A DNA stretch of 64,000 bases, taken from positions 186,001 to 250,000 of the forward strand of contig JAMXDE010000049.1 of assembly GCA_026770025.1 (NCBI GenBank), in the 5' to 3' direction. The notes beneath the pieces are model-generated. The model was not told where the DNA came from. It made no database searches and worked only from the letters and a program-made list of their open reading frames with translations. This stretch comes from Craspedostauros australis. Lineage: Eukaryota; Bacillariophyta; Bacillariophyceae; Mastogloiales; Achnanthaceae. Shown here piece after piece: positions 22,960 through 33,228 of the stretch (positions are counted from its first letter, which is position 1; the number at the start of each line of letters is the position of its first letter). Position numbers and translations under genes: made by a program.

Positions 22960-23064
22960 CTGATGAGCACCGACCTCAGACTTGATGAAGTCTGCCGTCG
23001 TCGATGTTGCTGATGGCTGTGGATGCGAGTGCGAGTGCGAGTGCGATGGCTTCTGTGCGAACAT
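22960..23064 (-). CDS. Glutaredoxin B, exon 1
   Basis: First exon of 35 codons, starting MFAQKPSHS with a Ser-His repeat and ending in ADFIKSEVGAHQ before a GTAAGT donor. The intron position and phase match glutaredoxins A and C. The length difference from copy A (35 against 32 codons) lies in the Ser-His run. GTCATAAAA lies 142 bases upstream on this strand. Confidence 0.87.
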
Positions 23065-23206
23065 GATTGGATTGGTGGATTTGGAACGAGTGTGAAGTGA
23101 ATGTCGTGTGTGATTTCTGCTTGCTGCTTGCTGCGTGGAGTGAGATTGTGTTTTTAAGTTGCGTTGCTGTGCTTGCTGTGCTTGTTGTGATTGTTGGATG
23201 GATGGA

Positions 23207-23215
23207 TTTTATGAC
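23207..23215 (-). promoter_or_regulatory. GTCATAAAA box upstream of glutaredoxin B
   Basis: Reads GTCATAAAA on the minus strand, 142 bases before the glutaredoxin B start. It corresponds to the CTCATAAAA box of copy A at nearly the same distance. Confidence 0.45.
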
Positions 23216-24783
23216 AGTACAGTAGCAGTGAGATTGCCTTTCCCTGGGTTGGGTGATGAAGAAGAGCGAGGTTCTGTGTTGTCGTTGTTACGTTTCCGAT
23301 GAGTTCGACGTGATGTGATGTGGTGTGGTGTGATGTGATGTGATGTGTCTGCGTTCAATTTGTGGCGGTTTGACAAGAACCAGCCCAAGCAGAAATGGGA
23401 GAATGATCGATCGTATTCGATGATGATCCGGATCGTCACCAACGACCCATTCGACTGCTTCTGAGCGTCTCGCGCAGTCTTCGAATAGATGGACTGAATT
23501 GAGATTCTGCTCAAGAATTGTTCCTGGATGATTCTGCGAACATCTTCGATGCGACAGTGACACACCCACAAAAACGGACCGCTGCAGTGCTGCTTCTGCG
23601 TTGCTCCTCCACACTCCGCGCTCTGATGATGCTCGTGCTTGTGATCATATAATACGTACTATAATAATACGTACTCATACTGACGCTTGATTTGACTGCA
23701 GCTCGACGTCATTGGTTGCATTCTGAGTTCTTCTGTACGGAGGTATAACTGCCCGCTCCAACAGTAGTCGTGTTGCTTTGATTGGAGCCTGTCACGCATG
23801 TCACTCTCGTGTTCGCTCATGCACCTGTTCACGATGCCGCGCACATGCCGACATGTTGGTGCGACCGTACGCATACGTACGTGGACTCTTGCACATTCTT
23901 CTCCGTGCAAGTATGTAGCCCGTACAAGTGGCTTCGCGAGATGAACATGACGGCCGACGTGAGCGTTGTTGCTGTGATGGTGGTCAAGTGCTCTGCCTCC
24001 TTGACACCAGCAAAGAGAAGAGCCATCACCACCGAGTGCTCTTCCACTCCCACTTCCGCGTACGCGCAGAGCACTCTTTCACAGGTTTGATACTCGTACG
24101 TATTCAGGAGGTAGACGGGTGTGCAATAGCACGGCGTGTATTGCGAAAGGTGACCATCCGAAAGGCTGATACGTACTCGTACGTGCGATGACAAGATCGA
24201 ATCGACGACTCGCAATAGTACAAGCCACAGCATCATGTGCTATCCGTATTAGTATCACCCAAGGACGAAACCAAGACTTCATTTCCGTGGAGTCATCACC
24301 GTCCAAGACTCCCTTTTGATTCCACTACTATTCAATGATCTCTCTGTTCTCGACTCTGCTCTACTTTATTCACTCTGCTTCATTCGATGAGCAGAATCCG
24401 AATTGGCACCATCTTGCCAGGGATCGGCTTGAGTGGCCCCCGTCTTTGTTTCCAGAGAACATGGAGTATTCACTCTGCAAGTGGCAGCATCGCAGCCGAC
24501 ATTCCCGCACTTCTTCGGATTCCGTTGTGTCGCTTCTGAACGAAGGCTGGTTCATCTCATCGTTACGCGAACAGGACACTATTCCTCCAGCGTTTGATTC
24601 CTCCTTCGCGAGTACTGTACTTTGCTTATCTGTGCTGATGTGATGGAGCAGGTTGTGAAGCTTTGTTGTTTGCCGACCACCCAAGACTCGCCTTTCTGTC
24701 CATGTTCGTCGCTGGGGTGGATGGACGAATGAATGGTTCGTTGCTTCCTTCGGCCACCCGCGCGATCGTTGACATAACAACCT

Positions 24784-24830
24784 GCGTGGCGATCTCCGTG
24801 GTGACCTCCGTGGCGACCTCCGTGGCGGTC
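24784..24830. repeat. 12-bp-period tandem repeat
   Basis: About four units of CGTGGCGACCTC with single-base variation, in intergenic DNA. One of several 12-bp-period arrays in the window. Confidence 0.8.
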
Positions 24831-25489
24831 GGCCAGATTAGCAACTGGCCAACATCCGCAAACGATCACGATGGCTGCAGGGCAGTGGTGTTATCATGGC
24901 ATCGAGTGGCACCAACATCCTATGCCACTCGGACAAATGGTGGAATCGAGACCGCCGGAACCGGCGCTGCTCCTTTGGCGTAGGTGGTGGCTGAGGTGAT
25001 TGAGTGGCAGTGCTGGACAGCGTGGCGCCTGATTTGAGTTGATGGATCATCCAGCTGAGCTGAGCGGAGGCGGTATCCATCTCCTTTTTTGTGGTTGAGG
25101 TTGGGTTGGTTTCACAAACTTTCTCCGACTTTGTGGTGTGTGATGGCTTCGGCGTCACAAAATGACGGAGATGGCGAAGGCGCGGCGAATTTTCGGTCAC
25201 AAATAGTTGCATTTGGACACAAACAACATCGCCGCGTCTATGGCGAATCGCGGAATAATTCCGATGGACTTCTTTGGTACGAAGAACAAGCGCTGTACGT
25301 AGAGAGAAAGGCGGAAGAACTAGTACCCTTCTTTATGGATTCTTCCATCGCCGTTTTCTGTGCTTCGTTGGCGTTTGGCCCGTTTGGTGCGTTGTTGTTG
25401 TTCAAAACACGTCTTCACCAGACAACTGCTCCAGCACAGCGCTGTGTTCAGTATGTTCTTTGTGACAGTTGTCCCATCACATTCTCCTC

Positions 25490-25498
25490 CTCATAAAA
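25490..25498 (+). promoter_or_regulatory. CTCATAAAA box upstream of RGLE 6
   Basis: CTCATAAAA lies 100 bases before the ATG at 25599, followed by an A/C-rich leader with repeated CAGTCAGCAC. Same box as upstream of RGLE 4 and glutaredoxin A. Confidence 0.5.
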
Positions 25499-25598
25499 CC
25501 AACATTCTCACAACTTCAGAGCCAACGACCAACACAGCCAGCACAGTCAGCACAGTCAGCACCACAAACACACTCAAATACAATCAACGACAGCAAAG

Positions 25599-26192
25599 AT
25601 GAACACCACCACCACCACCAAGAATAACACCAAGAAGACAGTCAGGTTCAACGAGAGCGTGCGATGCAAGTTCGTGCTTCACAACAAGAACTACACAGAG
25701 GAAGAGCACAGCAACGCCTTCATGAGCCACGAAGACATGCAGGCCATCAAGGCCGACATCCGATCCACGCTGAGAGCCATCAACGATGGTGCCATGCCAA
25801 TGCAGCGCGGCTTGGAATCACGCACGAGGGAGGCCTCGGAACGGCGTTCGGCTCTGAAGCACCATGCCAGAACCACCGTCCTGGACGAACAGGCAGACCA
25901 GAAGGTCGCCGGTGATCACGATCCTGACTTCATCGCCTGCATGTACCAGCAGGTCAGCAAGAAGAGCCAGCAGGCTGCCGCCATGCGCGGAAAGATGGAT
26001 GAAGAGGAGGCCGAGATGATCAGAGGCGAGGACATCATCAGCCGCCAACAGAGATCGCAATCGCATCCAGACTGCGAGTCATATTCTCCAAAGACCATCT
26101 CGCTTGCTTCCAAGCTGAGATCGAACCCAATCAAGCCATTGAAGTCGTTGGCAGTTGGTCCCATTCGCATGTTCATCGGCAAGGCAGCCTAA
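25599..26192 (+). CDS. RGLE-family protein 6, short form (197 aa)
   Basis: The most compact complete RGLE-family member, useful as a reference for domain limits; function unknown. MNTTTTTKNNTKKTV leads into RFNESVRCKFVLHNKNYTEEE, then FMSHEDMQAIKADIRSTLRA, MPMQRGLESRTREAS, LKHHARTTVLDEQADQ, DHDPDFIACMYQQVS and AAMRGKMDEEEAEM. A short Lys/Ser linker and the tail VGPIRMFIGKAA end the chain. The closest relative is member 4. It lies head-to-head with glutaredoxin B, as member 4 does with glutaredoxin A. Predominantly helical and polar, with no targeting peptide or membrane span. Confidence 0.92.
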   Translation: MNTTTTTKNNTKKTVRFNESVRCKFVLHNKNYTEEEHSNAFMSHEDMQAIKADIRSTLRAINDGAMPMQRGLESRTREASERRSALKHHARTTVLDEQADQKVAGDHDPDFIACMYQQVSKKSQQAAAMRGKMDEEEAEMIRGEDIISRQQRSQSHPDCESYSPKTISLASKLRSNPIKPLKSLAVGPIRMFIGKAA

Positions 26193-26948
26193 GCACCGAA
26201 TGGACCATGCATTGGTATCAATACGCTATAAACAAGTCAATGCCGTGGGCAGCTTGATGGGGAAGGGGGTGTACATACACATAGAAACACAAAATAGAGA
26301 TAGACAAACAGACACAAACACACAGACACAATCACAACTACCATAGAACTTATCACAATGCGATTGCTCTACACGACGAAATGCACTTGGCACAACACTA
26401 TAATAGTAGTACGACTATGCCATGTACTCGCACCTGATTCCATGACCGTCTTTGCCACAGCGTCGGTGACGAGACTTTCAGAGGTATTGTTGCGTCAAGC
26501 GACTGATCGATTTTCCTTCCTCTCACCCCACATCCTCTTTGATTTGCTTTGGTGCTCGCATCTTCCTCGTCTCATTTGCTCGAACGCGAGGTATGGTGCA
26601 AGTAACCGCAGCACAGAACAGGAGTAGATTAGATTAGATCGTACACAGAGCGACATCGACCGAACCTGACATTCCTCATTTTGGAACTGCAAGGACGAAG
26701 TCCACGTCTGCGCACAGGATCATCAAGGTCGCTGTGAGCAACTGTACGTACGATCATCGTGACGGGCGCACTTTGATCTCCTTGCCTCTCTCTCTCTCTG
26801 TGTCTGCGCGTGCTGTGGATCCCTGTGTCAGTTCCATCGTTGGTGTGCACGTCTGCTGGCAAGATCAGCACAACGAGGTCATCATCTCACAGAGACTCCA
26901 CAGAGACTCCACAGAGACTCACAGAAGCTGAAAGCAACCTCACAGACA
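26193..26948. other. Intergenic stretch without a supportable gene
   Basis: It holds an ACAGACAC-type low-complexity run near 26283-26335 and a CT run near 26788-26800. No gene is seen. Confidence 0.5.
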
Positions 26949-27656
26949 TGTCTGGTGCCATGCTCGCAGATGTGGAGGAGATTCCAATCCACCACGGGCT
27001 GACACCGAGGCCAATAGATAAGAGTGCAATTCGAATCCAAGTCTGAAGTAGAAGCGCAAGGAGGAAACAGCGGTGTGGGTGACATCAAGAGGAAAGACGA
27101 GGATGCCGGATCGAAGATCAAAGGCATGTATGTGTGGTACGCGGAAATGCCAATCACCACGTTTCCATTGCATGACTGGTGCACAATGAAGGTTTCAGCA
27201 AATGCAGATTCATGAACAACGGGGCAGACCCGAGTGTATGATAATATCATTGGGCGCTATGAGCATGAAGCCGACGACGACGATGATGACAGCAGGTGAG
27301 CACCAAAACAGAACCTGTGACCGGCCAGGGGACGTTCTCATCGAAGGTTCAATCTTTGGTTGGTGGCGACCCTGAAGAGACGGAGAGAGGTCGCAGCATC
27401 TTGCAAGCTGCGGGCTACTATGCGCCACCATACCTGCACGCAAAGGCTTCAATCAGCCGCACCAGCAAATCTACCAGTGCTTCGGCGATGCTCGTGGATA
27501 CATGGATGGCCAAAGGACAGAAGGAGAGGAGGAAAGAAATCGAGAGCAAGTGGTGCACCAACTCGCGGAACAGAGAAGAATGAGCACATCTGAGTTGGTG
27601 ACACCGCCGCCATCCACCCGCATCCACGTCGTCACCACCAGCGCCTCCAACCACAT
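26949..27656 (+). other. Possible unrecognised gene, exon structure unclear
   Basis: Several protein-like plus-strand stretches lie close together: MSGAMLADVEEIPIHHG from 26949, a Lys/Asp-rich stretch around 27045-27130, and one starting VSTKTEPVTGQGTFSSKV directly after a CAG at 27294-27296. The words IPIHHGLTPR faintly recall the IPMERGLEHR core of RGLE 3, so a decayed RGLE copy is possible, but no other blocks can be found. The opposite strand also has an open frame (27418-27999) that begins with a hydrophobic, signal-like segment. I cannot choose between the strands. Confidence 0.15.
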
Positions 27657-28787
27657 ATAATATTTTCATAGACATTATACAATCACATCCGCGTCCAAAT
27701 CCGAGGGCCAACATCGTCATACTACTCCAAGAGGAGAAGCACCCCAATGTCGCCCACTGATGAACCCGAAGCCGCTGCTTGCGTGATCTTACAGTTCGTA
27801 TGTGTGTCTCCTGCTCACGACCTTTTGCCAAACTGTTCCTCACATCAGGGGCCTGGAGTCCGCGCATTTTGGTCCCCACAGAGAAACCAAGACCATAGAT
27901 CTTGGGATGTGGCACGGGTATGGCTGGTGTGGCTGTGGATGACATCAAGTGCGACAACAACGATGATACCAATGCCACAATCATGATGAACAACACCAAA
28001 CGGATCCATCTATTTTCGGAAAGTGCTGGTTTCTGACGAAAGAGGTATCGATGGCGGCGAGGAGTGTCAACAATTGGCTGAGTGGCGGAACTGGGCTTCG
28101 TGTTGCATCCGCCACCTGGCTGTCCCGTTCTTCACCACCGCCGTTCTTCCGTGGTTATCTGTTGGTCCGATCCTCTTTTTGTGATCAATGCCTGCAACAA
28201 TGCGGTGGGATAGTTGTCACAAGTATGCCATCCTCGGCATATCTTTCATCTCTCGCTTCATGTCACACCTTCAGAAACTTAGCAAAACTGCCTCTCTGAA
28301 CCACTTTCGTGTTCTTTGGAATGCGCAGAAGGAGAATATAAATTGTGCGGAACAACAGAAAGAGCATAATTACACATGGACAGGCAAGGGAAATACGCGT
28401 CTTCATCACACGCCACAACACAGGCCATTCAACCCTTCATCCAAATGACCCCACGGATGACTGTGCACGATCGAATGGACACCAGTTTGTGCGCGCTGTC
28501 ATTCGCCACAGCGCAATTCGATTTCCCACGGAGCTTTCGAAAACGATGCCACGAACATCACGGAATCCCGTGAGGAGAACTGGTAGCCACAACACAAACG
28601 CTCACGCAAAACGACGCAAGTGTGTTGGGCGCAGCTCGCGGTGCAAAGTACCCGTAACTGCGGCATCACTGCGACCGCTCTTCTCCCTTCTTCGGTAGTT
28701 TGTTTGTTGTTCTCACAAAATCAAACCGATCACAACCCAAAACCAAAGATCAAAAACAGCCAGCACAACCAACACAACAAATTCACG
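27657..28787. other. Intergenic stretch without a supportable gene
   Basis: No convincing frame. The last 80 bases are an A/C-rich leader before RGLE 7. Confidence 0.5.
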
Positions 28788-28799
28788 ATGGCTACTACC

Positions 28800-28831
<32 letters not shown>

Positions 28832-29552
28832 CAACAACAACAAGCGCCGCGTGTCCTTCAACGAACGCGTGCGCTGCAAGTTCTCCCTGCACCACAACGA
28901 CTTCACAGAGGAAGAGAGAGTCGCGACGTGGATGACAAGGGAGGAGATGATGGCCACGCGCGACGACATCCGCTCCACCATCTTGGACATCCAGGCCGGC
29001 AAGCTGCCGATGCAACGTGGTCTAGAGTTCCGCACCAAGGCGGCATCCAAGCGCAGGGCCGCATTGAAGAACGAGGCCAGGGCTGTCGTTCTCGATGAAC
29101 AGTCCGACCAGCGCAGGGAAGGGGATTGCGATGTGCAGTACATGGCGGAAATGTACGCCGAGGTCTGCGAAGGTTCACAGCGACAGGCCGGACTCCGCGG
29201 CATGCTCGATGAGCAGGTTGCGAGGCAGCTAAATTCACTCAAGGGCGATGATGACACCGCTTCCACGGCATCTTCATCGTACCTCTCTCTTTCGTCCATC
29301 AGCGAAGGTTCACAGGCACCGGAGACGGAGAGCATGACTGGAGGCAGCCAAAACAACCACCAGAACAGCACCTTCCCATCCGGCGTTTCTCCCAAGAAAC
29401 GTCTACCAGGTATCTCCAAACTCTCGCAGCTGTTGATGCCATCATCGTCGTCATCGTCACCATCATCTTCTTCTTCATCATCCATGATGTCGAGAAAGAC
29501 GAGCAAACCACGCATGGGTCCGATCAGATTGCTCGTTGGAAAGGCAGCCTGA
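28788..29552 (+). CDS. RGLE-family protein 7 (254 aa)
   Basis: RGLE-family member of 254 residues; function unknown. The ATG at 28788 is followed by a poly-Thr and a poly-Asn run encoded by ACC and AAC repeats, then KRRVSFNERVRCKFSLHHNDF, EERVATWMTREEMMATRDDIRST, LPMQRGLEFRTKAASKRR, LKNEARAVVLDEQSDQ, CDVQYMAEMYAEVCEGS and AGLRGMLDEQVARQL. The tail is Ser-rich with a TCA/TCG-coded Ser run and ends in MGPIRLLVGKAA. The domain starts about 20 residues in, as in member 6, which supports the chosen start over 28620. A long open frame on the opposite strand across this gene is a shadow. Confidence 0.9.
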
Positions 29553-31284
29553 AGGAGCGCACCGCTCACAGTATTGCAACGACATTCGATTGCAGTCTCC
29601 ACGCAGCGGAAAATACGAGCAGACGAGCCAATCACACGCGCGCCAGTTCCCATAGCGTACCATACACCATACACCATGCCACATAATACAATACTAGAGT
29701 AATACAATAGAGACATCACTTCAGAACCACAAACACGCACACACATGCTGCTAGCCTTAAACGCACGCTTCATTGTACAAACAGAAACAGAAACGGAAGC
29801 ACCTACAGCAGCAACAGCAACAGTGATTTGGAAGCCGTCATCCTGCCGCAGTAGTTGATGCTCCAACCGTACCGAGCCACACAACGTGAATGTGATGCGT
29901 CTCTCAGGAACTCCTCAACACAACCGCTGAACCACTAACCACAACTACAGCAGCCACAAGATGAGATGAGACCACGCCGCCACAGACACGGGAGAAGAAG
30001 TGACACAAAGCAAGGCACACTGCGACAAGAACCGAGTGCATGCAGTTCCGCCTTGTTGGTGTGACAGAGGCACGCCAACGCGCTGCACCAAACGGTTGTT
30101 TACCTTTCAATCGTGCACCAAGCGAAGCGCTTGTAGAGGCCTTATCGGGATATGCGGTAAAACCAATACAAATCAAAGTATAAGCGCGAATAAAGCAAGT
30201 TAAGAGCTTCCAGCCGCTTCACGATCAGAACTGTGTGATCGTATTGTGCGTGTGCGCCTTCGCTATTCCAAGTCGGCTGTTGAACATCAGGTGTCGGACA
30301 TCATCAGCGTTCTTTCGTGATACAAGAAGGGTGATACGAATGCCCCATCGCGTTTCTTATTCCTTCTACCGAAGTTTGTCGATCGAGTGAGATGCAACAT
30401 GTGCCTTGACACGATGGCAGATGCAATTATTGAACAATGCGTTAGGGCCTTCGAGGTGTCTTGTCTGATAAAAAGCGCTGTGTCGTTGCCGTTCGTTGCG
30501 CCCCGGCCGGCCTTGACTATGAGGAGCTCAAAGGAAAAGCCATTTCCACAGTCCGCATAAATGTCGCATCCGTTACTGTTACAGCGGAAACCAAGCGTTT
30601 GGGCGTGGCAATTGGCGACGATGCGAATCCAACAACCGCGGACATCAATTCCACAACACAGCTTGAGCGCGCAAGTTCCCAAGATTCCCGCGCTGTCAAC
30701 TCGTGATGGATCGATTGTGCTGTTCCCCATGTGCAATTGTACTGCCGGTGATGCATGGGTTGTCGTAGATGGACGTGGTGAGCCAATGACGCACCTGTCG
30801 AACTTGCGATCACACGGGCAGATGGGCACAAAATGGCGGCCAAGACACCATAAGCTCAGAATAAATACGGGGGACGATACCGCAGCTGCCAGCCCAGACA
30901 AACCAAGGTTTACAGAGGAATCACAACCAGGTTACTCGCACTCTGACTTGCACTTGCAATTGTGAAGCAAGAGAACACGAAGGCCACCACAAGATAGAAA
31001 GGTGAACGTCGTCACCCAAAGACTTCGCAACTTTCATAAATCGGAGAGCAGCTCACGAGACATCCACATCCAAGCTCTATTGGTGACTTACGCATTTACG
31101 CATACACTCGCATACACACACTTCCATCCGCTTTCAAGCTCAGCGACACAAACATCCACACAGTGCAATCACATCGACTCCTCCATCAAACCTTAGCAAA
31201 GGACAAGGCATTCCAACGGGCTCCACACTCTTCCAATACTCATACATCACATCGCATTGCATTACATCTCAGACTCCATAAATC
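29553..31284. other. Intergenic stretch without a supportable gene
   Basis: Short conflicting frames on both strands at 30287-30965 have no recognisable family. The last 150 bases are rich in CA-containing words and probably hold the leader of the cyclase gene. Confidence 0.5.
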
Positions 31285-31530
31285 ATGATACCATCCAACA
31301 TCTCGAAGCAAAAGGCTCACAAGACAGACGACATGGCACAGGCAGCTGCAGACCCCTCCATAACGCGTCAGTCGTTCGAGACCGACTTGGGTGATGACTG
31401 CTCCGACGAATACATTGAGGCCGTGCGTGAGGAGACCAGGAAGGACATCACCATCGTCCGCGCATGGTGGTTGGTGGTCGTCTTCATGCTCTTCCTCACG
31501 GCTGCGGTAGCGACGGGAATCACATACAAG
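31285..31530 (+). CDS. Cyclase-phosphodiesterase, exon 1 (N-terminus, membrane span 1)
   Basis: First of six exons (31285-31530, 31790-31828, 32079-32910, 33229-33735, 34013-34496, 34784-36254) of one gene, predicted at 1,192 residues. Every junction has GT and AG, and the coding lengths sum to a whole number of codons. This exon encodes a cytoplasmic N-terminus (MIPSNISKQKA) and the first membrane span, WWLVVVFMLFLTAAVATGI, at about residues 61-79. It ends with a complete codon before GTGAGT. The whole protein is a receptor-like class III nucleotide cyclase joined to a cyclic-nucleotide phosphodiesterase, an architecture known from diatoms and other stramenopiles. Confidence 0.88.
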
Positions 31531-31730
31531 GTGAGTGGCTGCGTCAAGCTCTCTCCCCCTCCGTCTTGTTTGCACCGTGCTGGCAACCCCATCATCTCTC
31601 TTTCTCACCCATGTCCTGCCATCTTCCTTTGCTGTTTCTGTTCATCTTTCTCTCGCCCTCCTTCATCACCTACCATCATCGTTGGGCTTCCCGGTGTGGT
31701 GTGAATCGCATTGCTGCCATGATCAACTTT

Positions 31731-31778
31731 GCCTTCACGGTCGCCTTCACGGTCGCCTACACGGTCACCTTCACAAAC
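31731..31778. repeat. 12-bp tandem repeat in cyclase intron 1
   Basis: About four units of GCCTTCACGGTC ending a few bases before the intron's acceptor. A second 12-bp array of different sequence occupies intron 3. Confidence 0.85.
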
Positions 31779-31789
31779 CAATGCGCTAG

Positions 31790-31828
31790 TTCCTGGACGA
31801 TGAGCAAGAGGAAACCTTCAACACTGCG
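31790..31828 (+). CDS. Cyclase-phosphodiesterase, exon 2 (39-base micro-exon)
   Basis: A 13-codon exon, FLDDEQEETFNTA, bounded by TAG and GTAAGT, phase 0 on both sides. It is acidic and lies just after the first membrane span, at the start of the outside domain. Its reality rests on good splice sites and phase agreement. The intron before it carries a 12-bp tandem repeat. Confidence 0.75.
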
Positions 31829-32078
31829 GTAAGTTCGAGCAGTCCGCGCGTCTCTTGCATCCCGTGTCATTGCGTTGCACGGGACGGCGAGATTAGAAAG
31901 CCTGGCCAAGTTTCAAATGTCAGCACTATTGTTCGCACACACAACAACCATTCATCCCCAATTGATCAATTCCACCATTGTCATTGCATCCCCAGCTCAC
32001 ACCCAACATCTTCGTTCGCATCTGCAAACCTCCTTCCTTCTCATTTTCCATCTAATCGCATTGGATTGTGCTGCACAG

Positions 32079-32910
32079 TTCGAAAAGATCACCGAGTCGG
32101 TTGAGTACGCCATCGTGGATCAGCAGCATGACCTTCGCACGGCCTACCGGGGCTTGGCGGAATCGATCACAATGCACTTGCAGACCGCCGAAACCTCAAC
32201 TCCCAACACGACCGTGCCATTCTTCCGTAAGCAGGCGGACACGGCTCTGAAGACGGCAAATACGGAGACCTCCTTCTACATGCATGGAGTCACGAACGAA
32301 CAACGTGCTATGTGGGAGGAGTACAGCACGCGCAACCACGAAGCGATGGTCAAGGAAGCGCACATGCTGGAAAATGGTCATCTCCGCGATTTGAACGCAA
32401 CCGGCTTTCATGCCACCATCAGCAAGAAGAGCAACGGAGATTTCGTTGCAGATGATCAACGGGATATGTACTATCCCCTGTTTGAGTCCGCCCCAGCTCC
32501 GTCCAGCTACGACTTGATCAATTGGAATCTGCTCGGCGAACCTGCAGTGTCTCGGTTCGTCGAACCCATCACTGAGTTCAAGGATCAAGTCATCTTCGCT
32601 CAGACCCAACCCTACGGTGCCGAGGGAAGCGCTGGGCTCACGGAAGTGCATCGCGGCGACGAACACGCACAACTTGATGTGCACAGCGAAGAAGCACCTC
32701 GCTCCTTCTTCTTCACAAGCGTCCAGTCGCGGTTGAATGATCCAGATTCCCCCATGGTTGGAGTTCTTGGTGGCACGATGTCGTGGGGCACCGCACTCTC
32801 CGCTGCGCTACCAGTTGATGCAGAGGGCATCGTGGTCGTCCTCAGGAATACGTGCAACCAGAACCACACGTTTGCGTCCAACGACAAAGGATTGATCTTT
32901 GAAGGAAAAG
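32079..32910 (+). CDS. Cyclase-phosphodiesterase, exon 3 (outside domain)
   Basis: Encodes residues 96 to about 372, between the two membrane spans, so presumably a lumenal or extracellular sensor domain. It begins FEKITESVEYAIVDQQ after a CAG and ends within a Gly codon before GTATGT. It includes a helical start and stretches such as DDQRDMYYPLFESAP and VGVLGGTMSWGTAL. By position and pattern this resembles CHASE-like sensor domains of receptor cyclases, which I propose only as a possibility; no ligand can be named. Confidence 0.87.
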
Positions 32911-32965
32911 GTATGTTAAAGTGCGACGCGCGAATTGATTGTGCGTGATTGCGCATATGTTTGTT

Positions 32966-33022
32966 TGTGAAGGAGAATGTGAAAGCTCGTGTGAAAGTGC
33001 TTGTGAAGGTGTTTGTGAAGGC
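32966..33022. repeat. 12-bp tandem repeat in cyclase intron 3
   Basis: About five degenerate units of TGTGAAGGTGTT inside the intron between exons 3 and 4. It keeps a frame open but is outside the coding model. Confidence 0.8.
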
Positions 33023-33228
33023 GACATCTCCCAGACAGCACGGATGGATCCACCCAAAGATCGTCAGAACCAGAAACTCTGGCGTCTCACCCTCTTTCGA
33101 TTTCCTTTCCATTTCTTTGCATCGGCTGGAACCCACTGCCCTTTTTGGTTTGCGCGCCTTGGTCCTTGCAAACACTGCGCGGGAACACGCTCTTCTTACC
33201 TCGACTCACATATGCTCTCTGTCCGCAG

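Larger units (their letters stand above)
23065..25598. other. Divergent intergenic region between glutaredoxin B and RGLE 6
   Basis: Head-to-head promoter region equivalent to 14689-16796. It holds GTCATAAAA (23207-23215, minus), a GATGT/GGTGT array (23310-23347) and a conserved upstream block (about 23350-23580). A 12-bp-period tandem repeat follows at 24784-24830 and CTCATAAAA at 25490-25498 (plus). Open frames around 25089-25496 have no recognisable domain. Confidence 0.55.

Noticed and set aside
28730-29884. 384-residue open frame on the minus strand across RGLE 7
   Set aside because: It is the complement of the ACC/AAC and TCA/TCG repeats and of the biased codons of RGLE 7. It has no domain, and the plus-strand frame has clear family motifs.
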